From NCBI RefSeq assembly GCF_030272615.1, contig NC_081409.1, positions 239,347,832 through 239,411,831 of the forward strand: a stretch of 64,000 nucleotides of DNA, in the 5' to 3' direction. The notes below the pieces were generated by a model that saw nothing but the letters and a program-made list of their open reading frames with translations, had not been told where the DNA came from and ran no database searches. Positions 25,400 to 38,999 of the stretch are shown one piece after another; the first letter of the stretch is position 1; each line of letters opens with the position of its first letter. This DNA comes from Cryptomeria japonica. Taxonomy: Eukaryota > Streptophyta > Pinopsida > Cupressales > Cupressaceae. The translations under genes were made by a program, and so were the position numbers.

Positions 25400-26284
25400 T
25401 GAAGGGAGGCTCTTCTAATCTAGAATTCTCAGGTTCTTGTGCTATTTGACTCCAAACTTCATCTACCTAAGTCTATTGTTACAGCATCTATAAGCCTTGC
25501 TACTAATTGAGTAACCAAGGATGATCCCTTAATCATAGCTTGATTCAAAATTTACCAGTTCTTCTTCATCTCTTTTGATGTAATATTTGCTACCAAATTT
25601 TTTAAAATACTTGACAATAGCAGGGCTTTCATACCATAGCTCATAAGGGGTCTTAGAGTTGTTGACTCTCAATTACACTCTATTAAGAATATAGATAGAG
25701 GCATGAACTACTTTCCAATACACATCAAGTAAATTAGGTTCTTTTAACATTGTCCTTGCCATCTCTTAGATGGTTTTATTCTTTCTTCCTACTACCCTAT
25801 TTTGTTGAGGGGTCCTAACTTAGAAAACATATGTGTTCTAATTCCATGATCTTCACAAAAGTTTTCAAAATCATTTGAAGTGAATTCACCTCCTCTATAA
25901 GATCTTAGACATTTTATCTTAGCATCTACCTCATTCTCAACCATAGACTTAAAGGCTTTAAACTTATCTAGAGTTTTTTTTTTTTCTTTCAGAAATGTAG
26001 CCCAATTCGTTCAAATAATCAATAAACATCATAAAGTTCCTTTCACCATTGAGTCCCTTTATCCTGGTAGGGTTGCACATGTCAGTTTACATGAATTCTA
26101 AGGGTTTTGTAGAGGAATAATCCTTGTTCTTGAATCTTGTCTTAGTCTTCTTTCCCATTTGGCATTCCTTTCATACGGTGTTTCTAGGCTTGATGATCCT
26201 TGGCATGTCCCTTACTGCATATTTATTATTGATCTTTACCATGTTGTCAAAGTTGATGTGACCCATCCTCTTGTGCCATAGCCA
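25400..26284 (-). pseudogene. Outer copia integrase (heavily decayed)
   Basis: Continuing from the protease, the minus strand shows LWHKRMGHINFDNMVKINNKY and a CQMGK fragment of the HHCC finger. Further down are the FIDYLN core text and the CLRSYRGGEFTS-like second core region near 25890. Many stops and shifts prevent any long frame. Confidence 0.65.
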
Positions 26285-26797
26285 TCATTCTTTGGTTTGT
26301 GCCATTAAATAACTTCTTCCTTTAGTCTCCTTGAGGTGATAAACATTTCCATTAGTCCTAGTTCCTCCTTCAACAAGTCTTCCAGAGTCACCCTTTCCAA
26401 TTTCACAACCTTTGTCATGAAATATAAGATGATATCCTTTGTTACACATCTGACTAACATTGAGGATATTGTGTTTTAGTCCTTTAACATAAATAACATC
26501 CTTTGTGTTGTTCTTTCCATCAATTGTTACATTGCCCTTTCCACAGAATCGGGCAGAGCCTTCATCACCAAAATTAACTGATCCACCATTCCATTTCTTA
26601 AGGATGATGAACTTTCCTTTGTCACTTCTCATGTTATATGAACAACCACTATTAATCACCAAAGAATTTGCCTCTTCTTTTGCATGGAAGGTAGTCCATA
26701 CAAGCATTGACTTTTCATTATCCTTGTTAACTTGTAAGGTACTAGACCTCTTACATATTTCAATCTCACCCTTTTTGTCACTGACTTCAAAGGCCAT
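26285..26797 (-). pseudogene. Outer copia protease and pre-integrase region
   Basis: A 170-codon frame contains NSLVINSGCSYNMRSDKGKF, the copia protease active site with D changed to N (INSG instead of IDSG). It goes on with VNFGDEGSARFCGKGNVTI, DVIYVKGLKHNILNVSQM and a pre-integrase end. Loss of the catalytic aspartate alone would inactivate it. Confidence 0.8.
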
Positions 26798-27635
26798 GAA
26801 GAGTGTTTCATTATTTGAATCATCATGATCCTCATCTTGTGAAGAACAACTTTATTTGGAATAAAGACTTCTTTTGAACTTCTCTCTTTTATTGTCATCT
26901 TCTGATTATCTAAAAGTAAAGTTAGAGGTAAAATGATTAATTACCCCATAATTAAAATATTTGAAAGGTAACTTATCTTTGTACTTATCGATGCCCTTCT
27001 TCAATCTTCTTATAAAGTTTTCTTCTACTTAATCAAATCCATCATATTGATCATCAACACCATATTCTACCTTTTTAATGACTTTGAATGCAACTTCTTT
27101 CTTTGGGGCATCATTGTCAAACTCTCTCATTGCAAAGGTAGTGAGAGCACCATATAGTTGATCTATCGAATACTTATCCAAGTCCTTGCTTTCCTCAATA
27201 AAAAATACCTTATGACTAAGATCGAGGAAAAGATCTAAGTACCTATTTCACAAACTTGTCTTCTTTCAAGTTTCCACCAATACCTTTGATGTCATTTACC
27301 ACTTCATCCACCCAAAGCATATAACTAGCAAAGTTTTCATCCTCTGACATCCTCAAATTCTCAAATTTTCACTTAAAGCTTTGCATATTGATTTGTTTTA
27401 CTTTACCATCTTCTTCATAAATGTTGTTAAGTTTTTCCTAAATCTACTTATTAGTACCACAATGCATCACCTTCACAAGTTATGAATGTACTAACCCACT
27501 CAAGATAGCATTTATTTCTTTTCCATTATTTTCATATAACCTAATCTCAGTCGAATCAATTGGATGAGAAAGAGTAGTATAACCATCCCAGATTGAGTTC
27601 CAAACTCCAAACACTAAGGAGAACAAATGTGCTTC
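26798..27635 (-). pseudogene. Outer copia Gag, main part
   Basis: The minus strand reads EAHLFSLVFGVWNSIWDGYTTL, DSTEIRLYENNGKEINAIL and LYGALTTFAMREFD, typical of UBN2-type copia Gag. The zinc knuckle near 26950 is reduced to YFNYGVINHFTSNF: all of its cysteines are replaced by Tyr or Phe, consistent with G-to-A and G-to-T changes. Its N-terminal 25 codons are 24 kb away at 52068-52144. Confidence 0.8.
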
Positions 27636-29067
27636 TATAGTCACATAAATCTGTCCAATTTAATTAAATGAACATTTCCTATTTATTTGATTAAAAATCC
27701 ACTAAACCATCAATTAATTAAATTAATATTTAATTAATTCATCTTCAAACATTCTCCTATTAATTAAATAAATTATTCAATTTATTTTAATTAATTCATT
27801 AAACCAAATTCACAATCAATTAAATGAATAAATTATATTTATTTCATTTAAATCCCCTATTTCTCTTTTAAATAAATTAAATAAAACATTTATTTAAATC
27901 ATTTATTCCCCCCCCCCCACTTGCATTTTCCTACAAATGCAACTTGCACACATTTATTGAAATAAATTAATTAATTTTAAATAAAAATCCTATTTTCCCT
28001 CACCCACCAAACCCACTTGCAAATCTAATCCCCTTCTAGATTCTTCTAACCCCTTCCTAATTAGCCTAATCCATTCCCTAATTATTGTCACATTCCTAAG
28101 CAACTTGGAGTCACTTCTCAAAGACTTCAAAGTCTTTGAAAAACATTTAATGCTTTGTGTGTTCAACAATTTAACCTCTAAAGTCTTCCAAAACCACTAA
28201 TGGCTCTTACATGACCATTAATGGCTCTTACATAACCATTTATGGTTATTTCAACTTGCACTCATGTGTCTCCTCAAGCATTTATTGCTTTGACCATGGT
28301 TATCCCTTTTGCCTTTGCTCAAGAGTTTATCCATTGGATAAAAGCTTTATTCTTTGAAAAAAGAATTTATCCATTCAACCCAACCTTGACCTTAACTCCC
28401 AAGTTAACTCTCAGGTCATGTCAAGCATTTAATGCTTATTCCCTCTCCTCTCGACCTATCTCATGTTGACACTTGTCATCCTAGGATTGGGTTGAAAGCC
28501 CTCACATGGATTGAATATCATTCAATCCTGACCCTTGTTGAGATTACTCAATCGCAACCATCCATTGCTCCATTTTTCCTATAAATAAAGCCCATTTCTT
28601 CATAATCCAGATCCTGAAAACTTGCATGCATTTAATCTATAGTGAATTTTATAGAGCATTTTAGCATAATAAACTCATATAATTGTCATTTTGGTTTAAA
28701 ACAAATCATCTTAGCATCTATAGCATCTAGTATCAACTTTTCATTCATATTTAGAGCAAATACTTTAATCTTGAATTTCTATAAGCATCCATAGTGCAAA
28801 AAGCTACTGAGAGCTACACTATTTTGGAACTTGGAGAGGAGAGGAACAAGGATGGAGAAACTACCAGTATGGTAGAGAGTATTTGGAGGAGCTTAGTTGC
28901 TTTTTGTAGGTTCCTTAGGCTTTCTTTTTGCTTAGTAGTGTCTTTCTTGATATGCTTGCTTAGGATAGTTTTTAATTTATTATTTTCTAACATCTAACAA
29001 TCAACTTCTTGTTGTTTCTTGTTCAGGTGTTTGTTTATCCTAACCTTGTCCTTTTTGTAAAGCATCA
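27636..29067 (+). repeat. 5' LTR of the nested gypsy
   Basis: The left border is set by the GCTTC duplication. The first bases, TATAGTCACATAAATCTGTCC, correspond to the TGTAGACACCTAAAATTGTCC start seen at 59328 (minus), so the terminal TG has become TA. The right border, GCATCA, matches the end of the 3' copy at 52067. It is AT-rich in its first 300 bp. Confidence 0.85.
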
Positions 29068-31802
29068 TTTGGTGAACCCGATGTGAATCAAAGCACCCAA
29101 AAACTTAAAAAAAATAAAAAAACCAACTAGCATGTTTGAATGTTGAAATTGACACACAGGTCGCACTTTAGTGCTTTTGATCACGTTGTAGCGCTATTGC
29201 AACTTGTTATTCTAGCGCTATTGTTTTTACAATAGCACTATTGTCTCAAGTTTGGCGCTATTTCGTTTGTTTTAGCACTTTTTTTCTTATTTCAGCGCTT
29301 TTGAGTTTGTTCTAGCGCTTTTGTATTCACTGTCAAATTCTTCTTTTAGTGCTTTTGTTTCTGTAAAAATGTGTTTTTGGTTAACTAGCACTTCTGTTTT
29401 CACACAGACTAGCGCTATTGTAACAGAACATTGTAAGGGAGGCCTTGTAACCGAAAAATTGATTTATTTTAGGCTTGTGGAAGCCCCCCTTAGGTGTGGA
29501 TTTTACTAACTGTTTGCTTTTTGTGCAAGTCTAAAACTCACTTCCTTAAAATCAAAATTTTGTTTTTGGTGTTTTAAAAATTGAACAAAACAAATTTGTT
29601 TTCTTGGAAGATTAGGATCATTTGCATTTGTTGCTCTAAAACTTGAACAAAACAAATTTACTTCCTTGCAAGTTAGGTTCATTTTATTTTGGTGCTTAAA
29701 ACAATACAAGACAAATTTCTTTCTTGCATCAAACTAAAATTTACAATCCACACTTCAAATTTTGGTGCAAGTAAAATTCACAATCAACTTGTGTCAATTT
29801 TGCAAGCTATTTACTTCAAGCAAACGTGCCTTTTATTAAGTTGACCAGGATTTCATTTTCCTAGTTACTTAAATATATTGCCTTTGAAGTTAAAAGGAAC
29901 ATCATGGTTGTTGGAGCAACATCTCCAAATAGATAGAAAACACATTGCAATGCCAAGTTAAAAAGAACAAGTGAATTTCGTGCTTGGCACACTTGTGCAA
30001 AAGAGTTTGTCAAGTGGTCCTACTTCTAACACACACTATCCTCTCCCTTGGCTTTCGTGGTCCTAGGTGCAAGAGAAAAGTGTTAGTAACATTCATTTTT
30101 TTTTTCTTTTTAAGAGAGGCCTGCCAAGAGACACATCACTCTTGGGAACAACCTCATGTGGTAAATCCTTCGAGCCACTATAGAAATCAGGTGAGAGCGA
30201 AAGTTGTGTCCTTGGGTATAGTTGTTCCTACAGTGTAACTTGCCGAAAGGACAAATGGGCCCCACCACAAGTTACAAGGCTCTTAAGTGAGTCACTACAG
30301 AATGAACTTATGTCCAAAGACATCAAAAATTAATAAACACCTTTAAGTAGTAGCCCACCCATTCTATTGATTGAGAATATTTGTGATATAATTCAGTGCA
30401 AGAGCATAGATGGTTTTGCTTCCAAGATACTCACCATACATATTTCCTTGAGTAGAAACATAGCTTTTTGAAAAGTCACTTGTGGCTTGATGAAAGTGGT
30501 GACTCCCCCATCATAGGGATCATCTATTTGTTATGCTCGTGCAAGACTTAGTATATCACATCCTTACCTGCCATGGCGGGATTCATAAGGTATGTAGTAC
30601 CAAAGTCGAAGAAATATCAAGATGTGGGCTGAATTTATCACAACTGGCCATTTGACCTTAGTGATACAAAGTGTTTGAAGTGTTTTCATTTTAGTCAAGA
30701 TCAAGTTAAAATTAAGCCGACTTTAGGCTTTGGAAAGAAAAACACCTAAAATACACTTAAAGGAAAGGGTCATAAAAAGTCCAAGGATTGGGTTGATCTA
30801 GACCCATACTCATTTGTGCCTTTTGAGGCAACATTCTTGTGTTTGTGTGCTTGCTTTGTTTTCTTGTCAAAGAAAAATCAAAAATCAATTCCAAAACAAG
30901 TATTCATCCAGCCCAAACATTTTTTTTCAAAACAACCAAAAAGATCAAAAACAAAGAAAAGTATCAAACTTTATGACCATTCTTCACATCTTGAGAAAGA
31001 AGAATCTTCATCAAAACATCAACTTGAAAAAAAGACCATTGAGCTCAAAGGCTTTGATCAAAAGGAGGAAATTCTTCTATCTCAATAGACAAATCTTTGT
31101 CTCTCATAGAGTTTTTTTACATCACATGCATCTCTACCTTCAAGGCAAATCAAATGAATTTGATTCAGAGTCATTAAACCACAGAGCTTTTATGCAATAT
31201 AGAGCTTTGAGTTATCACAAAAACCAAGGAGGCAAGATTAATCCCAACTTCTTTCCAAACATTTGTATCACATACAACATAGCTCGAGAAATGCCACCAA
31301 TGCCCAAAAGGGAAGAGGTAGAATTTGTTCCATTTGTGACACAAAGATTTTATTGAAGTTAAAACATTTCATCCATTATCTCATTCACACATCATCACTT
31401 CATCATCAATCTGTTTCAACTCTCAAAACATTAAGAGGTTCTTGTCCTAAGTTCTCTTTTGGATATTGCTTGAATCAAACACATCAAATCACTTTTAGAT
31501 TGTTTCTACATCTAGGATAAGCTCATCCCAAGAGACATATCTACGTAGGTTAGAACTAGTTTATGAGTGAATCCTCTCATTACTAGGTAGTTAAGTCTGT
31601 AACACATCTCAGATTTCTCTAAACCTTATCACGTCAAACCTTATAAAAAACAACAAGCAATTCAAAAAAAAGAATTTCGGTAACATCTACCTTTAAAGTG
31701 CTAGAGATCCACATGCAAAACAACACACCAACCATCGATCTTTCATTTCATCAAAAACTCATCATCATTTTCTCCCAACTTCAACAAAAACTCATAAACA
31801 AA
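29068..31802 (+). other. PBS and long leader of the nested gypsy
   Basis: A putative primer site TTTGGTGAACCCGATGTGAA follows the LTR. Between 29160 and 29420 the 6-base palindrome AGCGCT and close variants recur about every 20-30 bases, embedded in T-rich text. The rest is about 2.4 kb of A-rich sequence with short frames (for example 30816-31088, Lys/Gln-rich) that I do not regard as established genes. Confidence 0.65.
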
Positions 31803-33214
31803 ATGGCTCATACTTGATCACAATCAAGACAACAAGAAATAGAAATTGAAGAAGAGGAGGAGGAAAATATCAATGAATTTCAAGAAGCACTTGGATGAAA
31901 TGCTAATGACGAAAACCCAAGTACTCCTACTGCTGCAACAATAGAAAGGGCTCAACACAACCCTCTCTTTAACAGACTTTTTGACGAAATACTCAGGAGT
32001 AATGCGGATGCTCACTTTTTAAAGCTTGCTCAAGAAGGAGCCAAACTCCCCTCTGACTTTGATCTTGCACAACTATGACAAGCATCAGAACGACAAAGTC
32101 GCCATGAGGAAGAAAGAGGTAGAGATCCCATCAGATATAACATTCCTCAAGGTAACCCACCACCTCCTCCTCCAAATGAAATAGAGATGTTGCAGCAACA
32201 AGTTGAAAATCTCGCCCAACAACTTCATAGTGGTGTGAAGGCTAATCAATTTTCACTCAATGACATTTGTCCCTATCCCTTTGATAGGAATCTTTATATG
32301 CCACCTTTTCCACGAGGATTCGAAACACCCAAATTTGAAAAGTATAGAGGAAAGGGAGATCCTCGCGATCATGTCAGAGAATTCCATTCAGCTTGCCTCA
32401 AAGTGGCATACGAGGACACATACCTAATGCGACTTTTTCCCCAAAGCTTGGGAGGAACAACCACATCATGGTTTTCCTGACTACCAGGTGGCATTAGGAC
32501 CTTTGAAGAGCTAGTTCAAAAGTTCTTGGCACATTACTCTCATAACATTGAACGTGATATCACCATGGCTGATCTGTGTAACACTAAACAAAAACCAGGT
32601 GAACTATTCTCAGTATTCCTGCAACGATGGCGTCAAATGTCTAGCAGACGTTCTCTTCAGTTACCTCAACAAGAACTAGTGGAAATATTTATTTCCACTT
32701 AAATGAAGAAATGGAATTTCACCTGGATGTCAAAGACACAGACTCTTTCAATGAGATGATCACCAAAGGATTAAAATGTGAGCGAGCTCTCATCAAGAAA
32801 GGACTTATCAAAATCTATAATGAACCAAAGAATGGTCCTCGCGCATGCTTCAATAGTGACAAACCAAGCTTCCAAAATAAAAACAAAAATGTTGTCAACG
32901 ACGGGGCTGCGGATGACTATCAAAATTGCACAACCTGTAGTTCGATTTGTAGGACAAAATCCCCCACCTCAGGCTAACACAGTTGCTCCTCCAAATCAAT
33001 GCCGCATCACATCTCATGATGAACCCAGACCTCATCAACAAAAACAAAAGCGAACATACACTCCCTTAGGGGAACCCATCAAAACAGTATTACGACAACT
33101 GGTTTCTCAAAATCTGGTAACTCTACCCAAAACATCAAACTATGAACCTCAAGTCAAACCTGCATGGTGGAGGGATATTGAACATTGTGATTTCCATCAA
33201 GGGAGAGGACACAA
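31803..33214 (+). pseudogene. Nested gypsy Gag, 5' part
   Basis: The ATG at 31803 opens a frame with four in-frame TGA codons, then 32187-32480 reads FPRGFETPKFEKYRGKGDPR, the standard gypsy Gag capsid start. HYSHNIERDITMADLCNTKQ and FSVFLQRWRQM follow. A one-base shift near 32700 and a compensating one near 32900 leave the frame and return to it. The zinc motif CDFHQGRGH begins just before 33214, where a copia element is inserted. The frame resumes at 40975. Confidence 0.85.
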
Positions 33215-34762
33215 TGTTGGCAATATTGCATTTTATAACAGACAATAAAAGATTGTTGGCATTTCATAAGGATATTGAGAAGGTTGTTGATGATTATGGA
33301 TATAACTGATTAAAGATGTTTACTAGCTTGATATTATTATTTTGTCATTGATGTCAAAAAATTGATTTTCTAATTTAGTATGATGTTGCCATATCTTGAG
33401 AAGTATGATTTAAAAGAGTATAAAGATGTCGGTAAAAGACACAGGAAAGAATATGATGAATAAGGGGATGAATAAGGTATTCAATGGGCAACTACTACCG
33501 AGTCAGATTATGATGAGATCATGATGTTTAGATTGTTTTAACATCATACATATGTTGTAAATTGTAAAGTTTAATACTATACTATGTTACCAAGCAAAGA
33601 ACCTAGTCGGTAAACCCTAAGGAACCTAGTTGGTAAACCCTAAGGTTATCGCTATCGGTTAATAAAGGCAGAATGTCTACAAAGTGAAGTTTAGTATTCA
33701 TCGAGTTATAACCGAGTTGTAAACAAGCTATAACAGAATGCATTAAATGTTTGCATGCATTATTTAATGAAGGAAGCTGATGACCTGGAACTGATTAAAT
33801 GATTGGTGAGCCGTGGATGAAGTTTGTTAATAAATCTAAGGCAATGGAAAGTTGGCATGAAGATCTATAGTGCAAATTGAACCGCAATACCTTGGCACAA
33901 GTTCCAAGAAATGTATGCAAGTTCCAAAGTGGGGTAAAACATTTTCAGATTGAAAGATGCATTGAACCTGGACAAGATCGAAGATCTGATGGCTATGATT
34001 GATCATGGGAAATGTGATCAAGGAGATTAAGCAGTTACCTAATTGTTTATAAATAGGAAACTGTTGATAAACAATGTATGTGGGCAAGTGTATGCACATG
34101 GATGCTACATAGTGATTACCGAGCATAGAAGCTTGAAGACCTGTTTGAATAACAAAGTATAGAAGCCCATTAGATAGACAAGATTAGTTCTATGTCTAGA
34201 TTGTATTGAACAAATAGGAGTCTACTTTAGCATTTTAGATGTGAAGTTGCAGATAGATTTTTATTACTGTTATTTTGTGAAAGTGACAGAAAATCTCTTA
34301 ACTGAGTGGACTTAACAATCTTATTTGTAAAACCCTCTAACAAGGTGACATTCTGATTGAGTGTTTGAAATCCTTTAACAAGGTCACTTCTAACAAGGTG
34401 AAGATCCTAACAGATCTGAGGGAAATCCCTTAACCGGGTCACATCTAGCAATGTGTTTGTAATCTTTAACAGGATTTGCTTTTAACCAAGCATACTCTAG
34501 AAGAGTATATTTCTTAGTGGGTCCAAAATCCCACAATGGTTTTTTCCTATTTGGGTTTCCATGTTAAATTTGGTGTTATGAGGTTTATGATGTTTATATG
34601 CTTTTGAGTCTGCATGTTTGACAATTTTGCTTATATTACTAATATATATGTTACCGAGGTTGAATCTGATGTTTTTATGGAAGATTAAGTTTGTATGATT
34701 CACCCCCCCTCTCATCTTATTGGATATTGGATCTGTACTTATATTAAGTATCAGAACTATCA
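33215..34762 (+). repeat. 5' LTR of the first inner copia
   Basis: It starts TGTTGGCAATATTGC and ends AGAACTATCA, 1548 bp. ACCGAG-like hexamers are scattered through it, and a C-rich CACCCCCCCTCTCA tract lies near its end. It matches 39412-40969 closely. Confidence 0.93.
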
Positions 34763-34764
34763 AT

Positions 34765-34776
34765 TGGTATCAGAGC
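34765..34776 (+). other. PBS of the first inner copia
   Basis: TTGGTATCAGAGC-type sequence, complementary to the 3' end of initiator methionine tRNA, stands two bases after the LTR end. Confidence 0.9.
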
Positions 34777-34827
34777 TTTGGACTCTGGAAGGAAAAGTTT
34801 AAAGGCACTTGAGTTAAAGATCCAAAG

Positions 34828-36198
34828 ATGTATAAGAGGGATGCACCAAAGTTGAACAAGTCAAGTTTCTCTACATGGCAGAAAAGGATGAAGCTGCATC
34901 TATCAGGAGTTGGAGAATATGTTGTATACTATCTGGAGAATGATTTTGTTACACCAAGCACCTATCCATTGACTATTGAAGAGATAAAGGCAAAGCAAGA
35001 ACATATTCAAGCAATGATTGAAATAACATCTACATTGATCGATTCAGAGTTTAATGACCTAGAAGGTTGCAATGATGCAAAGGCAATGTGGGACAAACTC
35101 ATATCAGTATGTGGAGGAGATGAACATGTTCAAAGAGAAAAAGTAGATAGTCTAAGAGGACAACTTGAATCTATGAGGATGAATGAAGGTGTGAACATAA
35201 CTCAGTACAGTACAAGACTAAAGGAGATTGTCAATCAAATCAAAGGAGCAGGTGGAACTATTGAAGAAAAGGATATATCAAGTAAGTTGTTGAGAACCCT
35301 TCTACCAACTTATGCAATCTGAGTCTCTGCAATCGATGAATTGAGGTTTGTACCTAATATGCCAGTTTCTTTAGATGCTACTATTGGTAAGCTACATGCA
35401 TTTGAGATAAGTAATTTTGATAACAATGGATCTTCGATAAATAAAGTTGAATCTGCATTTAGTTCTTTTCATCTTGATGAATCTAATGATTACAATGAAA
35501 GAAAGTATAAGTACTCTGAAGGAGATCATAGTGGAGCAAGTGAAAGATTTCATAAGAACATGGAGGAAGTACACAAACTGTATGAGGAAATCAGAAAGCA
35601 AGAAGAGTTTGAAGCACTACTAGCCAAAATGTTACCGAGAGGCAAAGGTAAGTATAAAGGAAAACTACCTTTGAAATGTTTCAATTGTGATAAGATAGGA
35701 CATATGGCTTCTAACTGTCCTGACAAAGATTTTACTGAAAAGAGAGATTACCGAGGTGACAGACAAAAAGATAATCATTACAGAGGACACCGAGACTTCA
35801 GAAGAAGAGATAGAAAGACATGCTTAATAGCTGATGAGGAATCCAATGATGATAAATCAGATGATACAGATATAGAGGAAGTAGTTTATGTGGCTATCAA
35901 AGATGGATCAGATGAAGAAAGGTATGAAGCAAAAGCCCTAATATCTCACATAAACACTAATGATTCTTGGAATATAGATAGTGGATGCTCACATCATATG
36001 ATAGGAGATAAACACAAGTTTATTATACTAGAAGATTATGATGGAGGCTATGTTAGATTTGGTAATGATGCACCATGTCCGGTGAAAGGTAAAGGATCTA
36101 TAACACTTCTTGACAATGCAAGATGCAATGATGTTTATTGGGTTGAAGGTTTGAAATACAATTTGTTGAGTGTAGCACAGCTAAACAACACAGGTTAA
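34828..36198 (+). pseudogene. First inner copia Gag and protease
   Basis: The Gag frame begins at the ATG at 34828 (KLNKSSFSTWQKRMKLHLSG). It is cut by a TGA at 35320-35322 and continues in the same frame from 35323. A zinc knuckle CFNCDKIGHMASNCP lies at about 35677-35721, and the protease site SWNIDSGCSHHMIGD at about 35960. The frame ends at a TAA at 36196-36198 after LLSVAQLNNTG, and a frameshift follows before 36303. The TGA replaces an expected CGA-type Arg codon. Confidence 0.9.
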
Positions 36199-36302
36199 CG
36201 AATAGAATTTCAGAAAGGAATTGTCAAAATGGAAAGTTAGTTGCTACCGGGACACAAACAAAGGGTAACACATTTCACCTTGACTCAACTTGTAACAAGT
36301 GT

Positions 36303-37439
36303 TTGTATGCAAAGATAGATGATACTTGGTTATGGCATAAAATGTTTTGTCATGTCAATTTTGACAATCTGATCAAAATAAGCAAGAAGCACCGAGTAAG
36401 AGGTCTACCGAGTCTTGAAAAACTTGAGAATGCTATGTGCCGAGGATGCCAGATAGGTAAGATGACAAGATCAAGCTTTACAAGTAAGTCTTACACTTCT
36501 AAGGAAATTTTAGATCTAGTGCACACTGATCTTTGTGGTCCTATGAAAGTTCAAAGTTATTATGGTGATAAATATTTCATATTATTTGTGGATGACTATT
36601 CAAGGATGATGTCGGTAATGTTTTTAAAAGAAAAATCAGAAGCTTTTCAAATGTTTAAATGGTACAAGGCAAGAGTTGAAAATAAAACAGGAAGACAATT
36701 GAAATGTCTTAGATCAGATAGAGGAGGAGAGTTCACATCTGATGAGTTCAACTTATTTTGCAATGATCATGGTATTAAAAGGCAAGTCTTTGCACCGAGA
36801 ACTCCACAACAGAATGGAATAGCTGAGAGAAGAAACAGATCTATTGTGGATTGTGCTAGAACACTGATGATTGAAAAAAAGGCACCACAAACATTTTGGA
36901 GAGAAGCAATAAGCACAACAGTTTACACCTTGAACCGAGTTCAATTGAAGAAAGGTACTTTGAAGACACCGTATGAAATCTGGTATGCTAAGAAACCTAA
37001 TGTAAGTAATTTCAAAATATTTGGAAGTAGATGCTATGTTGACAAAGATGATAGAAATGGCAAGTTTGATCAAAAAAGTGAAGAAGGAACATTTCTAGGT
37101 TATTCTTCTGGAAGCAAAGCATTTAAATGTTTGATCAAATCATCTAACAAAATAGTAGAAAGTGCAAATGTGAAAATTGATGAATTTGTAGAAAGAAATG
37201 ATGAAGGAAATTCCAAGGAACCAGAAGACTATGATGAATTTGTCTATGTTCAACCGAGAAGTCTTACTGAGAAGACTGTTAAAGAAAATGAAGAGAATAT
37301 CCAGTTACCGAGTGATGAAGAAGATCATACAAAGCCTACCGAGCCTGTATTAGCCAAGTATGTCAGAAGACATCATGCACCAAGTCAGATTATAGGAGAT
37401 AAGGATGACCCAGTGATGACAAGGAACAAACTGAGATAG
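36303..37439 (+). pseudogene. First inner copia integrase
   Basis: A 378-codon frame has the HHCC finger (WLWHKMFCHVNFDNL...CRGCQIGKM) and the core motifs VHTDLCGPM, CLRSDRGGEFTSDEF and TPQQNGIAERRNRSI, so the D, D and E residues are present. The C-terminal part (RCYVDKDDRNGKFDQKSEEG, FLGYS) leads into an acidic linker. A TAG at 37437-37439 ends it, and RT continues in the same frame. Confidence 0.92.
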
Positions 37440-37448
37440 AACACATGT

Positions 37449-38999
37449 TTGATATCTGAATTTGAACTGAGAATAGTAAAAGAGGCATTTAATAGTGAAG
37501 ATTGGATAAATGCTATGATAGAAGAGATTGATCAAATCAAGAAGAATGACACATGGACACTAATCCCAAGACCAAAGGACAAAAATATAATCGGTACAAA
37601 GTGGATTTTTAGAAACAAGATAAATGAAAAAGGAGAAGTCATTTGAAACAAAGCAAGACTAGTTTGCAAAGGTTATGCTCAAGAAGAAGGAATTGATTAT
37701 GGTGAAACTTTTGCACCTGTTGCTAGACTGGAAGGAGTAAGAACATTGTTGGCCTATGCTGCTTTCAAAAATTTCAAGGTATATCAAATGGATGTCAAAT
37801 CTGCATTTCTGAATGGAATATTAGAAGAAGAAGTTTTTATTGAACAACCTGAAGGATTTGTTGAAGACAATAATAAAGATCAGGCATGTAAATTGAACAA
37901 AGCTTTATATGGTTTGAAACAAGCACCTAGAGCATGGTATGAAAGATTGCACTCTTATTTGATTAAGATTGGTTTTATAAGGACAAGTGAGAACAACAAT
38001 ATGTACATGAAGAATGATGAAAATGAAATACTGATCTCAGCCATATTTGTTGATGATATTATATTTTGTGGAAATGACTCTTTATGCAAGAACTTTGGAA
38101 ATGAAATGAGCAAAGAATTTGAGATGTCATTAATTTTTGAGATAAAGTATTTTATAGGTTTACAGATACTGCAAATGAAAAATGAGAATTTCATTACTCA
38201 ATCCAAGTACATAAAGGAAATCTTGAAGAAATTTGGAATGGAAGATTCAAAACCAGTAAGTACTCCTATGACTACCAACTGTAAATTATCAAAGAATGAT
38301 GAATCTGCATCTGTTGATGAGACACTTTACCAATCCATGATTGGAAAGCTACAATATGTTGTTCACAGTAGACTAGACATAGCACATGCAGTAGGTATAG
38401 TTGCAAGATTCTCTGCAGATCCTAAGGAAACACACATGACAACAATCAAAAGAATTTTTCGATACTTGAAAGGCACTGAGGATTATGGCTTAGTATATCA
38501 GAAAGGAAATGATTTTGATTTAAAAGTTTATACTGTTTCTGATTGGGCAGGCAACATTGATGATAGAAAAAGCACAAGTGGAGGAGCTTTCTTTTTAGGA
38601 GAAAGACTAGTGAGTTGGCTTAGCAAGAAACAAGGATGTGTTTCACAGTCAACAGCAGAAGCTGAATACGTTGCTGCAGCACTGAATTGTACCAACATTG
38701 CATGGATCAAACAACTATTGGAAGGTATAAATGAGAAAGTTACCGAGCCAGTAACTATATTATGTGACAATACTAGTGCCATTAATATTTCAAAAAGCCC
38801 TGTTATGCACTCTAAGACAAAGCACATCTCTATCAAATATCATTATCTTAGAGGAGAAGCTCAAGAGAAGAAAGTGGTGTTGGAGTATGTTAGTACAAAG
38901 GAACAAATAGCAGATATCTTCACCAAGCCACTACCAAGGGACACTTTTGAATATCTCAAAAGTAAGCTAGGGGTCCTACCCCTATCTTCTACTCATTGA
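37449..38999 (+). pseudogene. First inner copia RT and RNase H
   Basis: After a TGA at 37644-37646 the frame is open from 37647 to the natural stop at 38997-38999. RT motifs include [57 protein letters not shown] and [10 protein letters not shown], where the usual YVDD is FVDD. RNase H motifs are [56 protein letters not shown] and [13 protein letters not shown]. The 417-codon stretch would be functional length apart from the upstream stops. Confidence 0.92.

Noticed and set aside
29160-29430. Possible CRISPR-like or satellite array (AGCGCT motifs)
   Set aside because: The spacing is irregular, the repeat is only 6-10 bases and the context is a retrotransposon leader in a plant genome.
30814-31356. 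180-codon plus-strand frame in the gypsy leader
   Set aside because: It has overlapping frames of similar length, biased Lys/Gln/Asn composition and no Gag-like motif; probably chance in A-rich DNA.
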